Under the pieces are notes generated by a model that had not been told where the DNA came from, searched no databases, and worked only from the letters and a program-made list of their open reading frames with translations. From an uncultured Bacteroidota bacterium (GTDB lineage: Bacteria; Bacteroidota; Bacteroidia; Chitinophagales; Chitinophagaceae): DNA of 64,000 nt. Numbering within the stretch: the first letter of the stretch is position 1; the number at the start of each line of letters is the position of its first letter. Both the position numbers and the translations under genes were made by a program. Below are positions 47,483 to 56,600 of this stretch, one piece after another. The stretch spans positions 140,654-204,653 of the forward strand of contig CAIJXT010000006.1 in assembly GCA_903824665.1 (NCBI GenBank), in the 5' to 3' direction.

Positions 47483-49396
47483 CTACACAGTTACCGCTTC
47501 ATCATTCACATAGTACATGTGCAATAATCCCTTCCCCTTTACCTCTACCATCCCGCGCGAGGTACAGGGTATCTTGTTTTTCACCAGTTCGTAGGTGGCT
47601 TCCGATATGTTTATACGCCCGGCTGCACTATTCTGCTCCATTCTTGCAGCAGTATTGACTGTATCGCCCCATATGTCGTACGCAAACTTTTTTACGCCCA
47701 CCACTCCGGCCACCACGCTACCGCTATTTATCCCTATCCTTACTGCAAAAGCCCCCTCAGCACTGTTCATTGCCAGCCGTTCGCTTACAAACCTTTTTAT
47801 CTCAATAGCGGCCAATATCGTCTTTTCCGCATGCTGTTTATCGGCCTTTGGCAGTCCCGACACTGCCAGATAAGCATCCCCAATAGTCTTTATTTTTTCA
47901 ATACCATACCTGCCCATTATTTCATCAAATGCCCTGAAGCACACATCCAATTCATCTATCAACGCCTGTGGTTGCATCTTCTCTACCGCCTGCGTAAAGT
48001 TCACAAAATCAGTAAGCATTACCGTTACATGATCATATTGCCTGGCTACTGTTGTACCGCTATTTTTCAGTTCATCCGCCACCTGTGCAGGCAGAATGTT
48101 CAACAGCAACTCATCCGACTTTTTCCGTTCAGCTTCAGACCGCGCGCGCGCCTTGGCTATAACCACCGAAAAACCCATCAGCAGCACTACACCCACAATA
48201 CCCAGAATAGTATATCCCCGCTGCTGCCTGTACCGTATGTTGGCCACAGCCCTGTCTCGCTCATTCTTCATACTGTCCACTTCCATTTTACGCAGCATGC
48301 TCATACGTACCATTTCCGTTTTCTCTTCTTCGCTAAACACAGAATCTTTATACAGCGTATATAATTTGTATGCCTCAAACGCCCCCCGAAAGTCCCCCAA
48401 AAGCGAATCATTGTAAGCCATACTTGCATAATTACCACGCAGGTGATACACATCACCCAACGCTATATTCACCGCTATCGCCTTTTGCAGATACTCATTG
48501 GCGCGCAGCAATGCTGGGTGTTTGCTCAGGTCAGCTCGTTGTGCACGCCGCACCTTGCGTTGGCGTATCCGCCCCGTATCGGTCGCTTCCACCACTGCCA
48601 TCGTGTCCGCCACCGACAGGGCATACGATTCGCCTATGTTCCCCAGCATCAATGCCATGCCTCGCTTATCGCCTATTTCTTCATGCAGCTGCAGCGCCCT
48701 GTGCAGGTAGTCTATACCATCCACGAAGTTGTGCTGAAGAATATATACCGTGCCAATATTTCCCAGATCTGTACCTATGGCGCTTTTGTCGCCTTTCTTC
48801 ATATCCGATTTTAACGCCTTAAAAAAATACTTCAGTGCGTGCTCATAGTCATTCTGATTTTGGTACACCAGCCCTATGTTCAGATTCATAGCATCTACGC
48901 CATTCTCACTCCCTATCTTCTCGTATATTGACAAAGCCTTTAATTCAAACTCCAGCGCCTTTTCAAAATCCCCGTTATAGAAATATACATTACCCAGATT
49001 GCCCAGTGCCGAAGCCGCTCCCTCATCATTTCCCAGTTCTTCATATATCCTCAATGCGGCAAAGTAGTACCCCATCGCTTTTGGATAATCCGACTGCGAC
49101 TCATAATTATTACCCAGAGTCGAGTTTGCCCACGCTATACCCACTTTCCATTGCAGCTTGTTGGCCAGTTTCAGGCATTGCAATCCATATTTTATCCCCT
49201 CATTCGGATTTATGGAAGAGTAGTTAAAGGAAATGCTTTTTAACAAACGAACTTTAAAGGTATCTTCTTTATGTTGGGGTAGCGCACTTACCAGCGAGTC
49301 TATCTTCTCTTGGCCCTGCAGCCGGGCCGCTAGCGGCACCGACACAAGATTGGTCACTATAAAAAACATAAATACCGCCAAGAGTCTCATGACCAA
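47483..49396 (-). CDS. TPR-coupled class III adenylate/guanylate cyclase
   Basis: The 637-aa protein has a signal peptide or N-terminal anchor (1-23) and a periplasmic array of about six to seven TPRs (60-350), with repeats such as GNLGNVYFYNGDFEKALEFE. A transmembrane helix follows (about 394-413), then a short coiled linker (SEAERKKSDELLLNILPAQVADEL, the helix that leads into many cyclases). The catalytic cyclase domain covers about 450-620. Metal-binding Asp463 (MLTDFVNF) and Asp507 (IGDAY) are present, with Lys501 as a purine-selecting residue suggesting ATP. The layout implies an extracytoplasmic protein-binding sensor driving cytosolic cAMP synthesis. A cAMP target gene is not identified in the window. 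Confidence 0.88.
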   Translation of the reverse strand: MVMRLLAVFMFFIVTNLVSVPLAARLQGQEKIDSLVSALPQHKEDTFKVRLLKSISFNYSSINPNEGIKYGLQCLKLANKLQWKVGIAWANSTLGNNYESQSDYPKAMGYYFAALRIYEELGNDEGAASALGNLGNVYFYNGDFEKALEFELKALSIYEKIGSENGVDAMNLNIGLVYQNQNDYEHALKYFFKALKSDMKKGDKSAIGTDLGNIGTVYILQHNFVDGIDYLHRALQLHEEIGDKRGMALMLGNIGESYALSVADTMAVVEATDTGRIRQRKVRRAQRADLSKHPALLRANEYLQKAIAVNIALGDVYHLRGNYASMAYNDSLLGDFRGAFEAYKLYTLYKDSVFSEEEKTEMVRMSMLRKMEVDSMKNERDRAVANIRYRQQRGYTILGIVGVVLLMGFSVVIAKARARSEAERKKSDELLLNILPAQVADELKNSGTTVARQYDHVTVMLTDFVNFTQAVEKMQPQALIDELDVCFRAFDEIMGRYGIEKIKTIGDAYLAVSGLPKADKQHAEKTILAAIEIKRFVSERLAMNSAEGAFAVRIGINSGSVVAGVVGVKKFAYDIWGDTVNTAARMEQNSAAGRINISEATYELVKNKIPCTSRGMVEVKGKGLLHMYYVNDEAVTV

Positions 49397-49476
49397 ATTT
49401 TACAATTGAAAATACATCTTAATTGCACATCTGCCAAATCCCCCTATTCTTGACCACCGCGATTCAAAATATTAAC

Positions 49477-49771
49477 CCTCGGTTGTGCCAGACAACTTGC
49501 TTCACGCCGCCATCATGTAAAAAAACAATGGCGGCTGATTGGCGTTGCTGAAGGGCTCGGGGTCATTATACCAGTTCACCATACCCGACATAGGCGGTAG
49601 CGGATAGACTATGATACATTTTCCCACATACAGACAAAAAGTATCGTCATTATGAAACGCCCTATTGATATTGATCAGCGTGGGCACTATCCACAGGCAT
49701 AGTGCAAGAAAATACGCATTCCGGTACCAGACCATTCCGGTCGAAACATATGGATTTTTATCCACGTTCAT
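49477..49771 (-). pseudogene. Decayed duplicate of the GT39-like gene's 5' end
   Basis: Reading from ATG 49769-49771 gives about 89 codons (stop at 49502) closely matching residues 1 to ~90 of the GT39-like protein at 45568-47199. The PTLININ-AFH-DDTF pattern is kept, and from there to GMVNWYNDPEPFSNANQPPLFFYM the match is almost perfect. Where the parent has AAW, the copy has AA then TGA, a TGG-to-TGA change. DNA similarity continues past that stop to CCTCGGTTGTGCCAGA at 49477-49492, the parent's counterpart starting at 46905. The promoter element is also conserved. The catalytic loop is partly altered (FYLEVAKW versus FCLYVGKC). The rest of 49397-49852 shows nothing else. Confidence 0.85.
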
Positions 49772-49852
49772 AGCGCAATTTGAATTTCGAAAAAACCTCC
49801 GTTCAAACATACAGGAAATTACCTGATTTGCACCACGTCTCCCCGGGTGCCC

Positions 49853-51343
49853 CTACTTTGTCTCTACATCTATTATTTCCTGCCCTTGTTTTCCCAGATA
49901 GTGCTGCAATACCGCCACATAGGCATCCGTGCCGTTGTCGCAATTCGTAAAGATCACCAAACCTTGTTTCGCCTTTGGCAACACAAATGCCATTGTATGC
50001 ACGCCTTTGTCATCACCTCCATGTACCAGCGCATCCTCTCCCGGGCGCACGTCCTCATCTACCCACCACCCCAACCCAAAATACTTCCTGGGCGTTATCC
50101 GCACCTGCTCACCTGTCATTTGCTCATAGAGCTCCTTTTTCAGTCCGGCACCATTCATTACATACACCACAAACTTACTATAATCGGCTACCGTTGTCAG
50201 CAGATCATCCGCTCCATTGGCCGTTGTGTTTTTGTACGTTGCATACAGTGTGCCATCAGCTTTATGCCAACGCGCGAATCGCGCCTCATCCACCGTCTTA
50301 TCCCAGTAAAAACGGGTGTCCTTCATACCTAGTGGCCTGAAGATTAGTTCGTCCGCCACCTTGACCAGCGTCTTTCCGGTCACGTTTTCTATAGCCTTCC
50401 GCAGATATTCAAATCCCTCTCCGGAGTACTGATACTTAGTGCCGGGTTCAAACTCAAAAACCAGTTTTTTCCCGTCGTTAGTTCTACGCCAGTTGGCAAA
50501 TCCAGACCTGTGGCTCAGAATATGCCTGATCGTTAGCTTTTTCGATCGTGCATCACCGGCTACATCCGGGTCTGTCCAGTACTTGCTTATGGGTTCATCC
50601 AGCGTCCACTTTCCTTCATTTACCAGTTGCAGCGCCACCATTGCCGTCACAGGCTTGGTCAGCGATGCCACATTAAACAGCATATTATCCGGATGAGGAT
50701 TGCCGTCTATCCCCTTTCCATACACGGTCACCTGCTTTACCTTTCCATCCTCTATATATCCTATCCCCAATGCCGGAATCTGCTTTTTTGCAAGCCACCT
50801 ATCAGTTTCCGCTCTGTCTGCAAACACAAGGCTGTCATTTACATTACCTGCACTATCCGGCATATGGTGGTTATAACTCAGGCCTCTTGTCAGTCTCCAT
50901 TGCCCGTTTTCCAAAAGCCATACATGTGTAAAACTGGCAATACTGGTCACATACTCTGGCTTCTCCTGTTCCAGTGCATAAAACACATGGGTACCTGTCT
51001 GAACCGCACCATATATTACGCCGTTTTTCTTCAACGGATACACGTTCAATTCGTTTTCATTCAGCACCCTCCTCGGCTTGTACGATAGCTTACACACCCC
51101 ATTCCTTACGTTGTCAATAAATGTCCGTTTCGAGCGCGTTACTCCCGCCTCATCATGGTAAAACTCAAAATCATCGCTCAACAGCTGTTCAAACTGCGCT
51201 AGATCACAATAATTAAATCCCACATTAAACAGCAGACTATCTGACGTTTTCAGCGTCTTAAACAACGCCTCAGACCGCGCGATCTGCCCGGTTGCAAATA
51301 ACGAACTCAGAATGATAACTAATACAAAAAACGTTCCCTTCAT
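49853..51343 (-). CDS. Secreted serine hydrolase (beta-lactamase fold) with NTF2-like N-domain
   Basis: Class C beta-lactamase/DD-peptidase-fold hydrolase, 496 aa, with a signal peptide ending LFATGQ. Residues ~30-155 form a SnoaL/DUF4440 (NTF2-like) domain (DLAQFEQLLSDDFEFYHDEAGV, FTHVWLLENGQWRLTRGLSY). The hydrolase domain starts about 178. The nucleophile motif S-x-x-K is Ser227-Leu-Thr-Lys230 (NVASLTKPVTAM), and the Y-x-N-like motif is Tyr306-Ser-Gly308. VHGGDDKG near the end is in the place of the KTG-type HTG motif. All three catalytic blocks are intact. The gene is divergent from the blaI-like repressor, with 360 bp shared between them, hinting at a connection to cell-wall or beta-lactam sensing. 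Confidence 0.88.
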   Translation of the reverse strand: MKGTFFVLVIILSSLFATGQIARSEALFKTLKTSDSLLFNVGFNYCDLAQFEQLLSDDFEFYHDEAGVTRSKRTFIDNVRNGVCKLSYKPRRVLNENELNVYPLKKNGVIYGAVQTGTHVFYALEQEKPEYVTSIASFTHVWLLENGQWRLTRGLSYNHHMPDSAGNVNDSLVFADRAETDRWLAKKQIPALGIGYIEDGKVKQVTVYGKGIDGNPHPDNMLFNVASLTKPVTAMVALQLVNEGKWTLDEPISKYWTDPDVAGDARSKKLTIRHILSHRSGFANWRRTNDGKKLVFEFEPGTKYQYSGEGFEYLRKAIENVTGKTLVKVADELIFRPLGMKDTRFYWDKTVDEARFARWHKADGTLYATYKNTTANGADDLLTTVADYSKFVVYVMNGAGLKKELYEQMTGEQVRITPRKYFGLGWWVDEDVRPGEDALVHGGDDKGVHTMAFVLPKAKQGLVIFTNCDNGTDAYVAVLQHYLGKQGQEIIDVETK

Positions 51344-51653
51344 ATTTCAATCTATTTGGCAATCAGAACAAACATTCCTCTTTCACTACTCCGGTTGTTC
51401 GCAGCTACACAGCTACAATTCATCACTTACATCCCACCCTTTGTCAGTACCTCATACCCTTGTTGCCAAAGATACGTTCGCCAGCTGGCATTCAGCCGCT
51501 GCCAATAATCACGTTGTTATTTTGCTTTTTGCTCACTATTCTTTTCCACCCTGTACACTTTTGTTCCTCGCCTTGTCTGCCTGTTACCTGTCCGGTGCAA
51601 AAGACACCTTCAGGCACTCATTTTAAAAAATCCGTAAAAAATTGGTCGCAATA

Positions 51654-51701
51654 TTTGTTAAACTATAAATTTAGTTTTAGCTTTGAACTACAAACATAGT
51701 T
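51654..51701 (+). promoter_or_regulatory. blaI promoter bracketed by two identical operator dyads
   Basis: -33 TTTG (51654-51657), 20-bp spacer, -7 TAGCTTTG (51678-51685). Dyad 1 is AACTA-TAAATT-TAGTT (51661-51676) within the spacer. Dyad 2 is AACTA-CAAACA-TAGTT (51686-51701) just after the -7 element, 2 bp before the blaI ATG. The arms are identical and the centres are 25 bp apart. BlaI/MecI repressors bind short dyads of this general type (TACA...TGTA-like arms), so these are probable autoregulatory operators. The rest of the gap (51344-51653) shows no gene. Confidence 0.75.
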
Positions 51702-51703
51702 TA

Positions 51704-52060
51704 ATGAAATCGTTGACAAGGGCAGAAGAGCAGGTGATGAAGGTACTCTGGAAAATGGAACGTGGTTTATTGATGGAAATTGTAGAACAAATGCCGGCTC
51801 CACAGCCGCACAAAAACACAGTTGCCACCATTCTCAAAACACTTACCGACAAAGAATTTGTGGGCATAGAGCCAATTGGCCGTATACACCGTTACTACCC
51901 GCTTGTATCAAAACAGGCCTACTCCAAGGGTAGCCTTACTAATATGGCCAAAGGGTATTTTGAAGGTTCTTACAGCAGCATTGTTTCATTTCTTGTCAAG
52001 GAGAAGGAACTCTCTGTGCAGGATCTGGAATTGCTTGTGAAACAGCTTAAGAAGAAATAA
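51704..52060 (+). CDS. blaI: BlaI/MecI/CopY-family repressor
   Basis: 118-aa winged-helix repressor from ATG 51704. The N-terminal DNA-binding part is LTRAEEQVMKVLWKMERGLLMEIVEQM, then PHKNTVATILKTLTDKEFVGIEPIGRIHRYYP (recognition helix and beta wing). A C-terminal dimerisation helix follows (SKGSLTNMAKGYFEGSYSSIVSFLVKEKELSVQDLELLVKQLKKK). In classic systems BlaR1-type proteases cleave this dimer region to relieve repression. The M56 protease gene starts 10 bp after its stop, and two operator dyads overlap its promoter. A TTG start at 51683 would lie inside the -7 element and is rejected. The symbol marks family, not proven beta-lactam response. Confidence 0.92.
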   Translation: MKSLTRAEEQVMKVLWKMERGLLMEIVEQMPAPQPHKNTVATILKTLTDKEFVGIEPIGRIHRYYPLVSKQAYSKGSLTNMAKGYFEGSYSSIVSFLVKEKELSVQDLELLVKQLKKK

Positions 52061-52070
52061 ACTCAATAAC

Positions 52071-53567
52071 ATGAACGCACTAATTCTGTTCGTAATAAAG
52101 AGCATTGTCGTCAGTGGTATACTCAGTGCATGGTATTTGCTTGCACTCAAAAACAAGCCATTGCATCACTACAACAGGTTCTACCTGCTGCTCACACTAG
52201 GTGCAAGTATGCTCATACCACTCCTTAGTTTCAAGTGGTCTCCCATTCTTCAAAAAACACCCATACTACTCCAATCTGTTCAGGCGCTGGCACATACCGT
52301 CAGCGATGCTGATGGTGCTCATCTGGTTACATTGCAGGCACCGGCTGCAGGTATCTCCTGGTCATTCATTGTAGTGGCGGTAGCAGCCCTTATCAGCATC
52401 TTGCTGGTAGCCCGGCTGCTCACCCAAATAGTCTGGGTGCTACATTTAGCATCACAATTTCCAAATACCGTCGTCGAACAAATCACAGTAGTCCAAACCA
52501 ACTTGCCCAAAGCCCCTTTCTCCTTTCTGAACCGTATTTACTGGCGGGATACTTTGCCTATGCACACAGACAGTGGCAAAATGATACTACGGCACGAGTT
52601 GGCCCATATCAGGCAAAAGCATACCTACGACAAACTCGTATGCCAGCTCCTTACCAGCATATTCTGGATCAACCCATTTTATTGGATTATACAGAAGGAG
52701 TTGGAAATGGTGCATGAATTTATTGCCGACGAACAAGCAGTCGCACACAACAGTGAAGGCACATCCGGACAAGACACTACAGTTGCCTTCGCCAAAATGC
52801 TGCTGCACGCACACAACCCATCCATTAATTTTTCACCTGAACACCAATTTTTCGCTTCACCCATAAAAAGACGATTAACAATGCTACAGACCAACAACAC
52901 CGTACGTGCTTCTTTGCTGAGGCGCTCAGCAGTATTGCCGCTCATCGCCGGCACCATCCTCATCTTCGCTTTCAGCCCACCAAAAGCAACAAAATTCTTG
53001 GGCATCAAAAGCAACAAAAAGATAGTATTGGTAGTAGATGCAAGCCATGGCGGCACTGATCTGGGTTGCCGGTCCGGATCGCTTACAGAGAAAGACCTCA
53101 GCCTTAAAGTAGCCAAACGAATCCTGCAGCTGGCGCCTTCCTACAATATCGAAGTACACCTCACCCGAACCGACGACAGGCAAATGACACTCGATGAACG
53201 GCTGGACTTTTCCAACAAACTGCAACCCGACGACTTGCTATCTATTCATGTAGACGACAAGCCGGGAAAAGAGATTGGCAAAGGCACTTTTGATATTGCC
53301 ATAAACAACAAAAATGCAAAAGCCACAGAAAGCAGCAAACTCGCATATGCGATACTCAAACATGCTTCACGCCCTGAGTGGGAACAAACAAACGCACTTG
53401 CTGAAAGGAACCCCAAAATATTGGGTGGCAGCACATCTGCAGCAGCCCTGATCGAAATTGGCGATATAAAAAACAAAAATCAGATGCAGCACATAACTGA
53501 TGAAACCAAACTCGATGAGCTGTGCAGCCATATACTCGAAGGAGTGGTTGAAGCACACAACAACTAA
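52071..53567 (+). CDS. M56 (BlaR1-like) membrane protease fused to N-acetylmuramoyl-L-alanine amidase
   Basis: The 498-aa product has the BlaR1/MecR1 membrane-protease half: helices at about 5-25, 36-52 and 96-120, then the cytosolic Zn motif HELAH (175-179) with HEFIAD (215-220). A further helix lies at about 287-302. After it, where BlaR1 carries a penicillin-binding sensor, lies an Amidase_3 domain (about 317-495): VVDASHGGTDLG with His326, LTEKDLSLKVAKRI with Glu340, LTRTDD, SIHVD with His393, and ALIEIGDIKN with Glu462. These four are the expected Zn ligands and catalytic Glu, so activity is plausible. Paired with blaI, it looks like a peptidoglycan-responsive sensor rather than a drug sensor (inference). 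Confidence 0.88.
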   Translation: MNALILFVIKSIVVSGILSAWYLLALKNKPLHHYNRFYLLLTLGASMLIPLLSFKWSPILQKTPILLQSVQALAHTVSDADGAHLVTLQAPAAGISWSFIVVAVAALISILLVARLLTQIVWVLHLASQFPNTVVEQITVVQTNLPKAPFSFLNRIYWRDTLPMHTDSGKMILRHELAHIRQKHTYDKLVCQLLTSIFWINPFYWIIQKELEMVHEFIADEQAVAHNSEGTSGQDTTVAFAKMLLHAHNPSINFSPEHQFFASPIKRRLTMLQTNNTVRASLLRRSAVLPLIAGTILIFAFSPPKATKFLGIKSNKKIVLVVDASHGGTDLGCRSGSLTEKDLSLKVAKRILQLAPSYNIEVHLTRTDDRQMTLDERLDFSNKLQPDDLLSIHVDDKPGKEIGKGTFDIAINNKNAKATESSKLAYAILKHASRPEWEQTNALAERNPKILGGSTSAAALIEIGDIKNKNQMQHITDETKLDELCSHILEGVVEAHNN

Positions 53568-53696
53568 CACCATGATGGTCACTAAACCTCAGGGTCTGCG
53601 TTTTGAAACGCGGATCCAAAGGTTGGTTGTAACTAGCACCAGTAATACTCTATAAAGAATTTATGACAAGACCATATAGGGCACTATTCTCGCTTG

Positions 53697-56600
53697 CTAT
53701 TGTGACATAATAACTATAGGATTACCGTCTATCTTAATCAAAACGTCTTGTATTGTATATGCGTCCAATTCAATTAGCCGTTCAAAAATATCCAAACCAA
53801 TCGATTGAAAGCTTGGACCTAAATTATGCAAAGTGATAGATATATTTATCAAGTCTGGAGTTTCAGAAACTGCCGCAGATCTAATATCCGCTAGTTGCCT
53901 TCCCCATGATGTAATAAGTTGATTGGACAACTCTGCAATTCGTGTAGGCTCTTTCGTTGTCAAGTAAGATAAAGACTTAGCAAGAAAGGGGATGCGTTCG
54001 TTTTTAAATTCGACGGTTCTGTTTTTGATAAATGCATCCAACAATTCATTTATTTCCGGTGTCGGCTCAAGCTGATCTCTTGTGTTTAAAATACCAAGTA
54101 AAATTGAGGATATTTCATCATTTCCTAAACCCAACAATCTTACGACATAACCAGTAGTCACATCCGAATGATCTGACCAAGTATTTTTTAATGCGTAGGC
54201 AATTCCGTATAACACGTACGTATTGACATTAAAGGAAAGTGATTTATCAATTAGGGTTTGGGCTTCAATATTGTCGGGGTGAATCACCCGCTTAGCCACC
54301 AAAAGCTCCCCATACAGTTGACAACTTTTATTGCTTGGACGGGCTAATAATTTTCCCATCCAATTGAAGAAGGATTCATCATCTGCCCAATGTATGGCAC
54401 GTACAAGATTGCGCCCCAAGAATGGATCGTCTAACAACTCAGGATATGCCGCAATCATTAAGTTCAAAATGCTTTCAGCATCTTTCTTTTCACACAATCT
54501 GAGCGCGCGCGGAAAATGAATTGCTAACATTGCAGACCAAATAGATGACCTGTCATTTCGCTTAATGTGGGTAATTATTAAATTTGCCCACTCCTTAATC
54601 ATTAACTTGTTTGGGTGCAAAAACATAGCACGTGTTACACAATCTAAAATGATGTAGTTGTCCTCTGCACCAAAATATGTCGTTCTATCACCCCAAAGTA
54701 TACTTTCTATCTGTTCTTCCTTCTCCTTATTAATGGGCTGTTCGGTTTTTTCTGTTATAATTAACCAATTAGTTATCCGTTTTAACCACTCCTCAGATAA
54801 TATACATGTATCACTCAATCTTGAGTTTATAGCTCTTGCTGCATCTGCATACATCGTAGACACAGACTGTTGCATATCCTTAGTTTGAATCAAATCCAAT
54901 AGCTTATCAAATGCATACTCTGACTTTGAAAGCCCGACAATACCATGTGATGTTGCATTGATATTGTTTTCGTCGAACCTCAATATTATTGTTGCTGCAC
55001 GCAAAGGATATTGCTCCGCGAATTTTTCAAATTCCCTTGCCAACTCAGTAGCACTAATATAAGTATCTCGGATGGGCCAGTCATCATCTCTTTTGTCATT
55101 GAACGATAGAAAGCATTGGTAGATGCTTTCATCTTTGGCCTTGGACATTTGTTCACATGTCATTGGGCTTGTTGCTCTAACTAATCCGCTGTATCCATTT
55201 GTTAATCTAATGTTGGCCCCTAATGCTCTTTCATCCTCCTGTAATTGGCGAGTTGCCGCTTGTTCTCTTATCGTTTTAGGAATAGCAGACATAAGAGAAT
55301 ATCTTACTCGTCTGTTGTGTACTAAATCCCATTTTTTACCCTCTGGTGTTCGTTCTGGATATGGCTTTCTTGCTTTATATCCTCGAATAGAACAGTGCAG
55401 GTTAGTAAGTTCTTGCTGATCTAGTTGAGGCGCAATACTACTTATTAATTCTATTGTACCTGAGTGATAATCGTTGCTGTGGCCAATTCTAAACCGTCTT
55501 TCATCCGCCAATAAATATTCTAATGCTACTGAGGAAAATTCTGACGCAATTGCGATCAATCCTTTTGCCAATAATCGATGTATCGGTAGTTGTGGGTGTG
55601 ATTTGTTTACATCAAAAAAATCAATAAACGCCAGAGGACCACACTGAGCAAATTTGACTAAAGATTGCTCTAGGATTCTGCTCAAATATCGATCTGCATA
55701 CGAACTATTGTCATCAGAAATATTAAACCATGTTCCGGAGGATACATGATAGGAGTGCTCATTAAAATAAGGCTTTTGCTGTGTTTGCTGACAGCCAACA
55801 ACGAATGTTGGCCAAAAAAGGTCAATAAACTCTTTAGGGTATTTTGCCGCTGTTTCGGACAAAGTATACCAATCTTCGCTAAAGGTCATTAGACGCTCAA
55901 AAGGACGGCGCGGGTCATGTGTAATCTGATGAATAACTCTATCAGTCTCCGATGCTTCATCAGATATTGGTGGGATGCACTCAGGATTAGCAATAAGCCT
56001 AATCATTTCATTTTCGAAATAGGAACTAGCCAACTTTAGCGCATATAAAGGAGATTTTTTTTCAATAATATAGAATAGATGGGAAGCGGCATTAGGATAC
56101 TTTTGTTTAAATTGTATGACATCCTTCGCCAATTGAAATAGTTCTTCATCCCAATTATCTATTTGTCGAAGAAAATGGAACACATATTCTATGTTTTCCT
56201 CGCCTATCCAATTTTCTTTTATAAAACTCAGTACTGTTTGTGACCTTTGATGATAAATGCCAGATAATAGAAATGCTGACGAATATATCAGACCCGAACT
56301 TTCTTTCATCATCTTGTTCAAAAGAGACGAAGTTATCAAATCAAACCAATCGCCTTTCCCTCGTATGGAATTGATAATTCTGATGCGAAACTCATCATCA
56401 AAAATTAGCTGTGAAATTAAATCGAATTCAGTCTTGCTTGGATCTGCATGAGCTGTAATACAATCTACAGTCAAATGTTGAATGTGTTTCCTAACATTTG
56501 TACGTTGTTCAATAAGTATTTTCTGTATTTGCCTCTTGTACTCTTCCGTATCTGCATCTCTCAAATAAAGCAATACTGTTGATAACTTCGGCCTGATATT

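Noticed and set aside
53598..53611. GCGTTT-TG-AAACGC palindrome as terminator of the M56-amidase gene
   Set aside because: The loop is only 2 nt and no T-run follows on the plus strand.
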